Of a stretch of 64,000 bases of DNA, positions 35,269 through 43,968 are shown one piece after another. The translations under genes and the position numbers were made by a program. This DNA is from Clostridium sp. K13 (GTDB lineage: Bacteria > Bacillota > Clostridia > Clostridiales > Clostridiaceae), in the NCBI RefSeq assembly GCF_019734195.1, contig NZ_JAASHM010000015.1, positions 20,971 through 84,970 of the forward strand, given 5' to 3'. The first letter of the stretch is position 1. Each line of letters starts with the position of its first letter. The notes under the pieces were generated by a model, which saw nothing but the letters and a program-made list of their open reading frames with translations, was not told the DNA's origin and made no database searches.

Positions 35269-36453
35269 TTGAAAATACATTTTGATAAGAAACTGTTAAA
35301 ATATTCAGTATATGTTACTTTAACAGCTATTGCTATTTATTTAGCCTTAACTATAATGTCTAATGTAGGTGCAATTTTTACTACTACATTTAGTATTATT
35401 GGAACTATACTTAGTCTAATTAAACCTTTAATTATTGCTATAGTTATAGCTTATTTACTATATCCATTAACAAAAATTATAGAAAACTTTCTAAGAACAA
35501 ATACTTTATATAAAATAAAAAATCAATCTACTAGAAGAGTAATTGCTATTGTATCTTCTTATCTTTTAATAATTGGAATTGTATTAGCTTTGATTTGGGG
35601 TATTTATTTTATGATTGGCGGACAACTTTCTAAAAATACTACACTAACAAATATAATGTCAGATATATCATCATATTTAAATACTAATTCATTCTCTACT
35701 TCATCAATAGAAGATACTCTAAAAAACTTAAATATACCTTTTATTGATAACTTACAACCATATATAATTCAAATAGTAGATACAGTACAAAAATATATTA
35801 TGACTAACCTTGGAAATATGACTTCTAATATTATGTCTATAGGTAGTAGTATTGCTTCATTCTTTATTGCAATTATTATAAGTATTTATATTCTTAAAGA
35901 TTCTGAATACTTTATTAGTTTATGGAAAAAACTGTATTATTTAATTTTTAGGAGTAGTCATACTGGGAAAAAAATTTCAGAAACATTTGCTCTAATAAAT
36001 GGTGTATTTTCAAAGTTTATTCGTGGTCAATTATTAGAAGCATTTTGTGTTGGGATATTATCAGCAATAGCTTTATCTATAGTTGGCATAGATTATGCAG
36101 TTGTAATCGGACTTATTGCTGGAATTTGTAATATGATACCTTATGTTGGGCCTTTAGTTGGTACTATTTTAGCAGCAATCATGGGATTATTAAGTGGAAG
36201 ACCTATAAAAGTTATTTATGCTATTATAGCAATGCTTGTTGTACAACAAGTTGATAATAATTTATTAGCACCTAAAATAGTTGGAAATAGTGTTGGACTT
36301 CATGCTGTATTTACTATGATGGCAATTTTAGTAGGAGGTAACATAGGAGGTCTACTTGGAATGTTACTTGCAGTTCCAATTGCAGCTTCTATTAGAGTTT
36401 TATTTAATAAGTGGTATGAAGAATATACAAATTCAAATATAGCAGAAGAGTAA
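35269..36453 (+). CDS. AI-2E family transporter (UPF0118)
   Basis: The start is TTG 35269, six bases after ACGGTG. The 394-residue protein has about eight helices, with the family layout: N-terminal helix pair, a long extracellular loop with helices (about 105-190), then the conserved C-terminal half. That half includes FIRGQLLEAFCVGILSAIALSIVGIDYAVVIG, ICNMIPYVGPLVGTILAAI and QQVDNNLLAPKIVGNSVGLHAVFTMMAIL. Despite the name, members export various small solutes or act as Na+/H+ antiporters, so cargo is undefined. It is monocistronic with its own terminator. Confidence 0.93.
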   Translation: MKIHFDKKLLKYSVYVTLTAIAIYLALTIMSNVGAIFTTTFSIIGTILSLIKPLIIAIVIAYLLYPLTKIIENFLRTNTLYKIKNQSTRRVIAIVSSYLLIIGIVLALIWGIYFMIGGQLSKNTTLTNIMSDISSYLNTNSFSTSSIEDTLKNLNIPFIDNLQPYIIQIVDTVQKYIMTNLGNMTSNIMSIGSSIASFFIAIIISIYILKDSEYFISLWKKLYYLIFRSSHTGKKISETFALINGVFSKFIRGQLLEAFCVGILSAIALSIVGIDYAVVIGLIAGICNMIPYVGPLVGTILAAIMGLLSGRPIKVIYAIIAMLVVQQVDNNLLAPKIVGNSVGLHAVFTMMAILVGGNIGGLLGMLLAVPIAASIRVLFNKWYEEYTNSNIAEE

Positions 36454-36468
36454 ATTTTACTATAAAAT

Positions 36469-36496
36469 AAAAAAAGTCTGATTCCAGACTTTTTTT
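36469..36496 (+). terminator. Terminator of the AI-2E family gene
   Basis: AAAAAAAGTCTG-ATTC-CAGACTTTTTTT forms a 12-bp stem with a T tract. It can also stop the opposing small membrane protein gene. Confidence 0.85.
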
Positions 36497-36527
36497 ACTT
36501 TATAAATATGTTTATAAATAATTAACA

Positions 36528-36776
36528 TTATACTACACAGCTCAATAGCATTGTTGCTATGCCTCCTATTATTACTGTTTGTCCTATTTTTATATTATCA
36601 AGCTTCATAATAGCATATAAAAATCCACCCATAACTAGAAATACGCCTGCATATAATATTACATCAAAATATTCATTTAAATTACTTTTAGAAATAAGAA
36701 AGCTTATTAGCATTACTCCTAATGTAACTGCTACCCCATACCACTCTTCTCTAACCCTTTCTTTACATTTATTCAC
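36528..36776 (-). CDS. Small membrane protein, three helices
   Basis: The start is GTG 36776, five bases after GGGAG. The ATG four codons upstream directly abuts AAAGGAG and is unlikely. The 82-residue product is MNKCKERVREEWYG, then three TM helices (about 15-30, 38-54 and 62-80) ending TMLLSCVV. There are no motifs beyond hydrophobicity. It is convergent with the AI-2E family gene. Function is unknown. Confidence 0.65.
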   Translation of the reverse strand: MNKCKERVREEWYGVAVTLGVMLISFLISKSNLNEYFDVILYAGVFLVMGGFLYAIMKLDNIKIGQTVIIGGIATMLLSCVV

Positions 36777-36910
36777 CTTTACTCCCATCTCCTTTATTAT
36801 TTATCCCCTATTTATGATTAATTTTATATAATTTACTAATAAAATATATACCCCACCATAATTTTACCATATTATTCCATATTTTGGTATATAAATTATT
36901 CTAAATAAAT

Positions 36911-36941
36911 ATAAAAAGCCTCACCTTAGTGAGACTTTTAT
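36911..36941 (-). terminator. Terminator of the small zinc-ribbon gene
   Basis: AGTCTCAC pairs with GTGAGGCT with one mismatch, and TTTTTATATTT follows on the minus strand. It lies about 30 bases past the stop codon. Confidence 0.65.
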
Positions 36942-36971
36942 ATTTATGTAGAATTAGATTTTTAATTTAAG

Positions 36972-37121
36972 TTATTCACATACTTTCGTTATTGTGTTTT
37001 TTCCATCACATTTCCATTTAATCTGATTTTTACATCTATCACAAGTTATAATTCCATTAGCTTCACAGCTTGGTTCCTCAAAAATTATTTCTCCACACTT
37101 TGGACATAAAACATCATCCAT
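36972..37121 (-). CDS. Small zinc-ribbon protein (49 residues)
   Basis: ATG 37121 follows AAGGAGAGTTATT. The product begins MDDVLCPKCGEIIFEEPSCE and continues with ITCDRCKNQIKWKCDG. Two CxxC pairs (CPKC and CDRC) form a classic four-Cys zinc ribbon, with extra Cys residues at positions 19, 39 and 48. It is monocistronic, followed by a terminator. The role is unknown; tiny zinc ribbons often bind nucleic acids or act as partners of larger complexes. Confidence 0.8.
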   Translation of the reverse strand: MDDVLCPKCGEIIFEEPSCEANGIITCDRCKNQIKWKCDGKNTITKVCE

Positions 37122-37487
37122 AATAACTCTCCTTATTGTTAAACTATACTTATATATTTCTATTATTAATAATATAAATATTATTATGCATTTATAATAC
37201 TTAATTTTTGAAATATTTGCATTAGAAATCCAATATTTTTTATTAAATAATTGTAAAACTGTGTTATAATTTGTAAATAGGGGATAAAATTACTCCTAAC
37301 CTTTAAATAGAGTCAACACTACATCTAAATCTAAAAATTCAATTTATAAAAAAATATAATATTTTATTTATAATATATTAATAAATATATTGACATAATT
37401 GATAAATTTGTAATAAAATCACTATAAGGAAATTACGAATGTTTTAATATTTTTAATTAATATTATTCGACTTACATTAGGAAGGAT
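37122..37487. other. Leader and promoter region of the glutamine synthetase gene
   Basis: This stretch has no long ORF. It contains a TATAAT box with weak -35 near 37265 and the better promoter at 37390-37419. I looked for a glutamine riboswitch, T-box or terminator-antiterminator pair and found no convincing match. Confidence 0.5.
37390..37419 (+). promoter_or_regulatory. Putative promoter of the glutamine synthetase transcript
   Basis: TTGACA (37390-37395), an 18-base spacer and TAAAAT (37414-37419) predict a leader of about 110 bases that contains the short leader ORF. Confidence 0.6.
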
Positions 37488-37538
37488 GTGAATTTATTTC
37501 GTAAATATTTTATCAATATTGCGAAATCAAGCCTATGA
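37488..37538 (+). CDS. Possible 16-codon leader peptide overlapping the glutamine synthetase start
   Basis: GTG 37488 follows TTAGGAAGGAT, the only ribosome-site-like sequence before the synthetase gene. The reading frame encodes MNLFRKYFINIAKSSL and stops at TGA 37536-37538. That stop overlaps the ATG of the next gene as ATGA. The synthetase ATG has no ribosome site of its own, so its translation probably depends on termination of this peptide. No run of glutamine codons is present. The existence of the peptide is inferred from sequence signals only. Confidence 0.5.
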   Translation: MNLFRKYFINIAKSSL

Positions 37539-39436
37539 TTGACAATTTACTTTACACTATACCAAAAGAAAATCATACAAAAGAACAAGTAAAAGAAATT
37601 TTATCTAATCATCCTGAAATAAAGTTCGTATCATTTGTTGGTATCGATCTTTCTGGAAATGATACAGATGAAAAAATTCCAGTTAATTTATTTTTAGATG
37701 ACTTAGATTCATTCTTACATGGAGTTGCAGTTCAAACGGATGGATCATCAGTTGTTTTACCAGGGATAGCAACATTAAACAATGCAAAAGTAGATATGAT
37801 TGCAGACTTAAATTGTAAATGGTTTGTTGATTATAACTATGATTTTATTGATAAATCAACAAATAAACCTGTAGGTACTTTAAGAATCCCTTGTTTCTTA
37901 TATCACGATAATAAACCTGTTGATTCAAGAAATATTTTAAATAATGCAGTTAAAACTTTTAAAGATAATTTATGGAATATATTTGAAACACATCCTGAAG
38001 TTTTAGATATTTATAACATAAAAAAAGATGATATAGATGAAATTGTAATAACATCAGCTACTGAGTTAGAATTTTGGGTTAGAACTCCAAATACTGATGC
38101 TGAACTTGAAGAGTTATCAACTTCTCAAGTACTTCATGAACAATATTGGACAAGAACTAAAGGTAAAGTTCGTACAGCTTTAGAAGAAAGCTTATTATTA
38201 ATGGAAGCCTATGGATTCGAACCTGAAATGGGGCATAAAGAAGTTGGTGGAGTTAGAGCTAAATTAGATGCTTCTGGTAACTTTAATCATGTAATGGAAC
38301 AAATAGAAGTAGACTGGAAATATTCAGATGCAGTTCAAGCTGCTGATAATGAATTATTTATAAAAATATTAGTTCAAGAAACTTATAGAAGATATGGTTT
38401 AGATGTTACATTTATGGCAAAACCAATTGATGGTGTTGCTGGTTCTGGTATGCATGTTCATGTAGGAATTAGCTTAAAACTTAAAAATGGTAAAAGAATA
38501 AACCTATTCCATACTACTAAGGATCATTTCCTAAGTGTTCTTGGATATGGTTCATTAATGGGTCTTCTTAAAAACTATGAAGTTATGAATCCATTTATTT
38601 CTTCAACTAATAATTCTTTAAAAAGATTAAAACCTGGATTTGAAGCTCCAGTTTGTATAGTTACTTCTCTTGGATTATCTCCAAGTAATCCATCTAGAAA
38701 TAGATCTATACTTGTTGGACTTATTAGAGATCTAGCTAATCCTTTAGCTACAAGATTTGAATTACGTTCTCCAAATCCACATTCAAACGCATATATAACT
38801 ATAGCTGTATGTTACATGGCTATGCTTGATGGTATTCTTTATGCAGTAAATAATAATAAAACTGATGATGAATTATTAGCTGAACTTTCTAAAGAATATG
38901 GTGCTGATGCAGATTATTTAGAAAAAAATAGAAAATATAGAGCTGAAGAAGATGTATTTGAAGATTTTACTGAAGAAGAAAGAAACAAATACTTTAGCAA
39001 GGCTCCAGCTACAATATATGAAAATATCAGCGCTTTAGATAGATACCCTGAAAAAGTAGAAGTCTTAAAAAGAAATGGCGTATTAACTGATCAACTTATT
39101 AATAGCTTTAAAATGGCAACTATTAAAAGATGGAAAATGGAAATAGCTCATAGAATAGTAAATAAATTTACTGCTGAAATAAGAGCTTGCAAATGCCTTC
39201 ATGATGCAAATAAAGCTTTAGATTTAGATTTAACTAATTGGATGAAAATTCATGAATTAAGACTTTATATAATGAAGGATACTAATTCTACTAAGAGTCT
39301 ATTTACAAGACTTAAAGATGCAATTAATGAAGATAACTTAGCAGTTGCATCTGATCTTTATTTAGAATTAGAAGATAAAATGAGCTTATTAAGAAATATG
39401 TACTCTTCTTACAAGAAAAATTTATTAGATATTTAA
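37535..39436 (+). CDS. Glutamine synthetase, large clostridial form with C-terminal extension
   Basis: The 633-residue protein contains a glutamine synthetase fold: an N-terminal beta-grasp region (KFVSFVGIDLSGND, VAVQTDGSSVVLPG) and a catalytic domain. The catalytic domain shows SATELEFWV, the metal and ATP site AKPIDGVAGSGMHVHVGISL, NPFISSTNNSLKRL, RNRSILVGL and TRFELRSPNPHSNAYI. A further 160 residues after the usual end form a helical extension, longer than in classical GSI (about 440-470). It makes glutamine from glutamate and ammonia. The adenylylation loop sequence NLY is not evident. Translation may be coupled to the upstream leader ORF. Confidence 0.93.
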   Translation: MIDNLLYTIPKENHTKEQVKEILSNHPEIKFVSFVGIDLSGNDTDEKIPVNLFLDDLDSFLHGVAVQTDGSSVVLPGIATLNNAKVDMIADLNCKWFVDYNYDFIDKSTNKPVGTLRIPCFLYHDNKPVDSRNILNNAVKTFKDNLWNIFETHPEVLDIYNIKKDDIDEIVITSATELEFWVRTPNTDAELEELSTSQVLHEQYWTRTKGKVRTALEESLLLMEAYGFEPEMGHKEVGGVRAKLDASGNFNHVMEQIEVDWKYSDAVQAADNELFIKILVQETYRRYGLDVTFMAKPIDGVAGSGMHVHVGISLKLKNGKRINLFHTTKDHFLSVLGYGSLMGLLKNYEVMNPFISSTNNSLKRLKPGFEAPVCIVTSLGLSPSNPSRNRSILVGLIRDLANPLATRFELRSPNPHSNAYITIAVCYMAMLDGILYAVNNNKTDDELLAELSKEYGADADYLEKNRKYRAEEDVFEDFTEEERNKYFSKAPATIYENISALDRYPEKVEVLKRNGVLTDQLINSFKMATIKRWKMEIAHRIVNKFTAEIRACKCLHDANKALDLDLTNWMKIHELRLYIMKDTNSTKSLFTRLKDAINEDNLAVASDLYLELEDKMSLLRNMYSSYKKNLLDI

Positions 39437-39441
39437 ATATA

Positions 39442-39477
39442 AAAAAATGAACTGCTATTTTTAACAGTTCATTTTTT
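39442..39477 (+). terminator. Terminator of the glutamine synthetase gene
   Basis: AAAAAATGAACTG pairs with CAGTTCATTTTTT across a 10-base loop. It lies in the 50-base gap between convergent genes and may act in both directions. Confidence 0.85.
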
Positions 39478-39486
39478 ATTATTACT

Positions 39487-40029
39487 TTATATATTTTTAT
39501 GTATTCTTTCCATATAAAATGTAATAATCAGAGTCATAGCATAATCGTAGATTAAAAAAATTGGCTGTGCTACTATCCATAATATTATAAATGCAACAGT
39601 TCTTGCTGAAGTATCAAAAAACTTTCCTATTAATGCTTCTAATCCATCCATTATATTTATTCCTAAAATATTCTGCATTATTATAAAAGCAACTATAAAT
39701 ACTATATTAAAGAAAACTAATTTAAATACTATTTCTAATTTTTCTTTTCTGATTCTTTCCACAAAATATTTTACTATTCCATATGCTCCAAAGAAAATAA
39801 AGTATAAAAATGATATATTAATTGGAACTAAGAAAAAAGCAATTAAACTAGATGCTATATATACAAATATAGATGTTTGAACATTACTTCTTATAATACA
39901 TACTGGTATTAAAGCTGAAGCAACTGTTAATATAGCTAATGTACTTATCGGCAATATTGAAGTTGCATATAATACTATAGTTGTTAGTGCTACTAAAATT
40001 CCACCAAGAGCTATATCCTTAGCCTTCAT
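39487..40029 (-). CDS. Membrane protein resembling ECF transporter S components
   Basis: The 180-residue protein begins MKAKDIALGGILVALTTIVLY, a start common in ECF-type substrate-binding subunits. It has about five to six helices and a basic cytosolic loop (VERIRKEKLEIVF). No ECF ATPase or T component gene is adjacent, but clostridial S components often use a shared module elsewhere. No riboswitch is seen upstream; instead the hairpin-rich element C lies there. The substrate is unknown. Confidence 0.7.
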   Translation of the reverse strand: MKAKDIALGGILVALTTIVLYATSILPISTLAILTVASALIPVCIIRSNVQTSIFVYIASSLIAFFLVPINISFLYFIFFGAYGIVKYFVERIRKEKLEIVFKLVFFNIVFIVAFIIMQNILGINIMDGLEALIGKFFDTSARTVAFIILWIVAQPIFLIYDYAMTLIITFYMERIHKNI

Positions 40030-40047
40030 AAAACCACCCCTTTATAT

Positions 40048-40352
40048 AAATTACGAAGCAATTTATAGTTAAGGTCCTAACGGCCAGGTAAGTTTTTTGA
40101 ACATCGCTTCGCTAGTTCAAAAAGGTAAATGTTGACTTCATCAACGGTAAGAGCCTTACGGCTAGTGAAGGGAAAAACTTCTTACGAAGTTTCAAAATAT
40201 ATATTCAAGAAATTATGAAATAATTACATCCTTAACTTTTTACCGTTTGCTTCAGCAAACATTTATCCATAATTGATTAGCGTAAGCTATATTAATTATT
40301 TTACCTTTGGCCGAAGGCCCTTAACTAAATATATTGCTTCGCAATATATTTC
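40048..40352. repeat. Nested-hairpin intergenic element, copy C (about 300 bp, eight or more hairpins)
   Basis: The outer arms GAAGCAATTTATAGTTAAGG (40055-40074) and CCTTAACTAAATATATTGCTTC (40319-40340) are inverted. Inside is CGGTAAGAG...GTGAAGG (40145-40171) against CCTTAACTTTTTACCG (40230-40245). Hairpins include TTTTTGAAC/GTTCAAAAA, AGCC-TTAC-GGCT, AAACTTC-TTAC-GAAGTTT, GTTTGC-TTCA-GCAAAC, TAGC-GTAA-GCTA, GGCC-GAA-GGCC and AATATATTGC-TTC-GCAATATATT. It shares the CCTTAACTTTT core and overall plan with copies A and B. It lies between dnaJ-like and ECF-S-like genes on the same strand. Confidence 0.8.
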
Positions 40353-40370
40353 TATTCTTACTTATTATTT

Positions 40371-40991
40371 TTAACAACATCCAATAAGGTCTCCACCAAA
40401 GCATTCACATACTGAATCTAAGCACCATAAATTGATACAACAATCACAATTATTCATATTACCATTTGAAGTTCTATAAGTTTGACTATATCCTCTGCTT
40501 CTTGCTTGTAATTGTTGAAGTGCTTGCCTATACTCAAAATTATTCGGATCCATAGAACATGCCCTTTGTATATTGTTATAAGCTGATTCAAACCAACCCT
40601 TTGCCATCATCACATTTCCATATAAATAATACCATTCTGCATCTCTTTGCTTTATAGCATTAAGCTTTGATTCTGCAACAGATATATTTCTCATTTGAAT
40701 AAGACTTCTTACCTCTGCATATATAGGTGTATTACTACTATATGAATTAGATCCTGTATTATAACCTGAATTAGCTCTTGTTGATGAAGAACTATAATTT
40801 GAGTCTCCTCCAGAATTTTTGAGCATTTCATAAGCCTGATTTATTTCAGATAATTTTTCCTGTGCTAAATCCTTAAGTGGATTATCTACATATTGATCTG
40901 GATGATATTGCTTTACTAATTTTCTATAAGCTGATTTTATTTCTTCCTGAGAAGCTCCTGGCTTCACTCCTAATACCTCATACGGATTCAT
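40371..40991 (-). CDS. DnaJ-domain protein with TPR-like region and Cys-rich tail
   Basis: The 206-residue protein has an N-terminal J domain ([25 protein letters not shown], with the HPD motif at 31-33 and [11 protein letters not shown]). A Ser/Tyr/Asn-rich linker follows, then a short helical repeat region ([31 protein letters not shown]) and a Cys-rich end ([21 protein letters not shown]). Such small J proteins recruit DnaK to a specific client. It is followed downstream by element C and preceded 59 bases upstream by the DUF5685 gene, and the four-gene series suggests a shared task. Confidence 0.9.
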   Translation of the reverse strand: MNPYEVLGVKPGASQEEIKSAYRKLVKQYHPDQYVDNPLKDLAQEKLSEINQAYEMLKNSGGDSNYSSSSTRANSGYNTGSNSYSSNTPIYAEVRSLIQMRNISVAESKLNAIKQRDAEWYYLYGNVMMAKGWFESAYNNIQRACSMDPNNFEYRQALQQLQARSRGYSQTYRTSNGNMNNCDCCINLWCLDSVCECFGGDLIGCC

Positions 40992-41050
40992 TATAAAACA
41001 CTCCTTTTATCCTCTGCTATCATTATCTATTACATATTTGAAACAAAATA

Positions 41051-41950
41051 TTAATGTTTATTCTTTTTATCCTTACAGTTACAATTATTAATTATCTTCT
41101 CATACTTATCCATCATTCCAAGAGTAATTATATTTTCTAATATTGCTTTATTTCTCTTTAGTGGTAACTTATTTAAAGCTTCTTTGCAATTATATCCACA
41201 ATTCAAAATAGTAAATTCCATTCTTGGCTTAATTTCTTCTAATAACTCTTCGTAGCTTTTATTATTCTTATTATATAAATAATTTATTGGATTAAATTTA
41301 TCTTTTTCTATATCTTCTTTTAAATCATCCAAAGCATCTATTAAATAAATCCATTTTCCAAGGGCATAGCCTAAATCATAAAGTTCATATCTTAATTCAT
41401 CACTATCATCATCTATTTCTTCAGGGTATAACTCTAAAATTTTAGCTACTATCAAACTAAAAGGATGTGAAATCTCATCAATTGATGAAAATTCCTTATT
41501 TTTTTCTAAATTAGATAGCATATTTAAATTTTCTTCTATTATATCATTAATCATAGTAACATTTCTGTTAAATTTTCGTTTATATGGTGATAAAGCAACA
41601 CTTTCAACTTTGCTTTTTAGACTTTTATCATCATTTACATCATCAATTAATTTATAATATACAAGTGAAACATTCATAGCAGCTGTATATTCTAAAGCTT
41701 TATTATTTATAATCATAGGTTTATTTTTTAATGGATGAGCCATACACTTTTTAAATTCAATATTAGGCTCTTCACTATGTAATGCATCTAAAAGCAATCC
41801 CAAAAATGCCATATCATAATTTAAAGCAAATCTCGGAATATTTCCAAACTTCTTCTTAATATGCATACATACACCGCAATAATATCCTCTAAACATTTCA
41901 TATTCCCTTATTTTCAACTCAGGCTTAAGTGGAGTCACATACCCAAACAA
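41051..41950 (-). CDS. DUF5685-family protein
   Basis: The 299-residue soluble protein begins MFGYVTPLKPELKIREYEMFRGYYCGVCMHIKK, a start typical of DUF5685. A CxxC pair (CGVC, 25-28) and further Cys near the middle (FKKCMAHP) and C terminus (CGYNCKEA, NNCNCKDKKNKH) suggest metal binding. A helical region with WIYLIDALDDLKEDIEKDKFNPINYLY resembles a prenyltransferase-like helix bundle. It sits in a minus-strand cluster with a TPM protein, a zinc-ribbon membrane protein and a DnaJ protein, a grouping I associate with clostridia. Function is unknown. Confidence 0.82.
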   Translation of the reverse strand: MFGYVTPLKPELKIREYEMFRGYYCGVCMHIKKKFGNIPRFALNYDMAFLGLLLDALHSEEPNIEFKKCMAHPLKNKPMIINNKALEYTAAMNVSLVYYKLIDDVNDDKSLKSKVESVALSPYKRKFNRNVTMINDIIEENLNMLSNLEKNKEFSSIDEISHPFSLIVAKILELYPEEIDDDSDELRYELYDLGYALGKWIYLIDALDDLKEDIEKDKFNPINYLYNKNNKSYEELLEEIKPRMEFTILNCGYNCKEALNKLPLKRNKAILENIITLGMMDKYEKIINNCNCKDKKNKH

Positions 41951-42062
41951 ATAATCACTCCTTTAATATGTATTATTTTATAAATTCAGTATAATTTATT
42001 TACAAATATTAATCAATTTATACCAGTATATTTAGTTGGTATATTATTAACTTTAATAATAA

Positions 42063-42104
42063 ATAAAAATAGCTCCTTAAAATATTTTCTTAAGGAACTA
42101 TTTC
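42063..42104 (-). terminator. Terminator of the zinc-ribbon/TPM pair
   Basis: AAATAGTTCCTTAA pairs with TTAAGGAGCTATTT, and TTTATTT follows on the minus strand. Confidence 0.75.
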
Positions 42105-42109
42105 TTTAA

Positions 42110-42904
42110 TTAAAAGCTTCCGCCTCCACCACCATGTGTATTTCCACTACTTGATGTATGGGTTGAGCTTCCGCCTCCACCACGATTATTATTCTTTTCA
42201 ATTTTAGTTTTAGTAGTAAATGTACTAACAAAAACATCTCTTCTTTTAGTAAATACTATAGAATTATTATCAACATAATTTGTACTAGAGACTGACTTTG
42301 AGTTTTTATAAGAATTTACTACAAAAATACATGTAACTCCTGCTACTATAGCTGCTGATACTAAAGCAATCAACACTATTTTAACTGTATTATCTTCTTC
42401 ACTATAAGTATACTGACCTTCTGGTATTCCATCATTAATGTAATGTTTTATATCTGTTAAGAATATATTACATGCATCAAAATACTCTCCATTACTTAAA
42501 TATTTGCTTATATCAGCAATAATAGATTCTATTCTATCATCAGTAAAATATTCAATTGCATCTCCACTAGTTGAAATCCATATATTTCTATCATCCATAT
42601 CTATTAATAATAGTAATCCACTTTTATTATCACCTAATCCATATCCATTATAATCATAGTAATCATCAGCATAATCCCTAGGCTTTTTTCCTTCTAAATC
42701 ATTTGATGTAACTATTACTAAATCCATATTATATTCTTTTCTAAACACTTCAATTGATTCCATCAATTGATTTCTTTCATCTTGTGATAAAAGCTTAGCC
42801 TCATCTACAACTGGATTTACATTAGCCATAACTAAAAAGCTAGAGGATAAAATTAAAATTAGTATACTAATAAAAGGTATTAGCTTTTTTCTTACATTTT
42901 TCAT
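42110..42904 (-). CDS. TPM-domain membrane protein with Gly-rich tail
   Basis: The 264-residue protein has a signal peptide or anchor (9-27) and an extracytoplasmic TPM domain at about 30-150 (VVDEAKLLSQDERNQL, NMDLVIVTSNDLEGK, GDNKSGLLLLIDMDDRNIWIST). A TM helix lies near 172-192, and a short cytosolic region ends in GGGGSS and HGGGGGSF. TPM proteins include plant TLP18.3 and bacterial relatives tied to membrane-protein quality control. It overlaps the upstream zinc-ribbon gene by 4 bases (ATGA), so the two are translationally coupled. Confidence 0.88.
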   Translation of the reverse strand: MKNVRKKLIPFISILILILSSSFLVMANVNPVVDEAKLLSQDERNQLMESIEVFRKEYNMDLVIVTSNDLEGKKPRDYADDYYDYNGYGLGDNKSGLLLLIDMDDRNIWISTSGDAIEYFTDDRIESIIADISKYLSNGEYFDACNIFLTDIKHYINDGIPEGQYTYSEEDNTVKIVLIALVSAAIVAGVTCIFVVNSYKNSKSVSSTNYVDNNSIVFTKRRDVFVSTFTTKTKIEKNNNRGGGGSSTHTSSSGNTHGGGGGSF

Positions 42905-43968
42905 ATAATACTACCTCCTATAAATACTAATAAAAATACAATTATAAAAATTACTAAAAATAGTATAAACATTTTTCCTTTAGATACAGGTAAAGCACCA
43001 AATACTTTTCCTGTCTGACCATTCATAGCAAAAATATAATTTTTCCCTCCTAAGCTGTATGTCATCATCCATATAGGCATTAATGCATAATTACAAGAAG
43101 TTTTATTAAAATTTTCATGTGTTCCTACAACATCAACTATTGAATATCCATTTATTGAATTCCTTAATATATCATTAGTTCCTATCTTTATTTTATTTTC
43201 TATTAAAGGTAAAACTTCTTCTTTTGTTTTATCATATTTCTCTGAAAAGAATCCTGGTAAATATGCAGTAGAAAACTCTTTAAATCCTTTAGAATCATAT
43301 GGTTCTATACTTTCCATAACATTATTATCCATTTTACTTGATGCATTTCCAGGTACATTATTAAAAGTTAAACTTGCTTCTCTATAAATATTATATATAT
43401 CTGTTTTAGTATATTTATAATCTCCACTAACCCAAGTTTTAATCTTTTTACCCCTAGCACTCATCTGCCCAGTAACATTAGAGTCTACTAACCAAAATGG
43501 AATATAAATTCCTGTTATTTTTTCTAATTGCTTATGTGAAGAAAATTCTTTGGGTAAAAACCATTTCTTCTTACTCCACTCTATAAAATTTTCAATAGCC
43601 TTATCCTTATCTATTTTAAACGGAATAACTTTTGAAGGCTTAAATTCTCCATTAAATTTATCACTTAAAACTACAGGTCCATGACAATAACAACAAAATG
43701 TAGCTGTAGTATTTATATCAGCTACTATCTCTGCACCACATCTTGGACATAAATACATTCTAGTCCTTTCTCCTATGTTATCCCACTCTTCATTATAGTC
43801 TTGTTCTAAATTCTCTGCTTTTATATGATCATTTTTTGAATTATTCAATTTTTCTATTTCATCTATTGTAAATTCACTTAGACAAAAATCACATTTACCT
43901 TTTTGTAATTCTGGATCAAATTTAATCTCTGCCCCACAATTAGGACATTTATATGAAGTAACTGACAT
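42901..43968 (-). CDS. Zinc-ribbon protein with C-terminal membrane anchor
   Basis: The 355-residue protein has two N-terminal zinc ribbons (YKCPNCGAEIKF...CDFC at 7-30 and YLCPRCGAEI...CCYC at 73-95). A beta-rich middle domain follows, with the motif VIPFKIDKDKAIENFIEWSKKKWFLP, a pattern found in the TFIIB-like zinc-ribbon family next to TPM proteins. It ends in one TM helix (about 333-352). The start follows a GGGGGAAGGG-like site. It likely forms a membrane complex with the coupled TPM protein. Confidence 0.85.
   Translation of the reverse strand: MSVTSYKCPNCGAEIKFDPELQKGKCDFCLSEFTIDEIEKLNNSKNDHIKAENLEQDYNEEWDNIGERTRMYLCPRCGAEIVADINTTATFCCYCHGPVVLSDKFNGEFKPSKVIPFKIDKDKAIENFIEWSKKKWFLPKEFSSHKQLEKITGIYIPFWLVDSNVTGQMSARGKKIKTWVSGDYKYTKTDIYNIYREASLTFNNVPGNASSKMDNNVMESIEPYDSKGFKEFSTAYLPGFFSEKYDKTKEEVLPLIENKIKIGTNDILRNSINGYSIVDVVGTHENFNKTSCNYALMPIWMMTYSLGGKNYIFAMNGQTGKVFGALPVSKGKMFILFLVIFIIVFLLVFIGGSII

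Noticed and set aside
37122..37487. Possible glutamine riboswitch or T-box before glutamine synthetase
   Set aside because: No recognisable consensus and no terminator-antiterminator pair was found.
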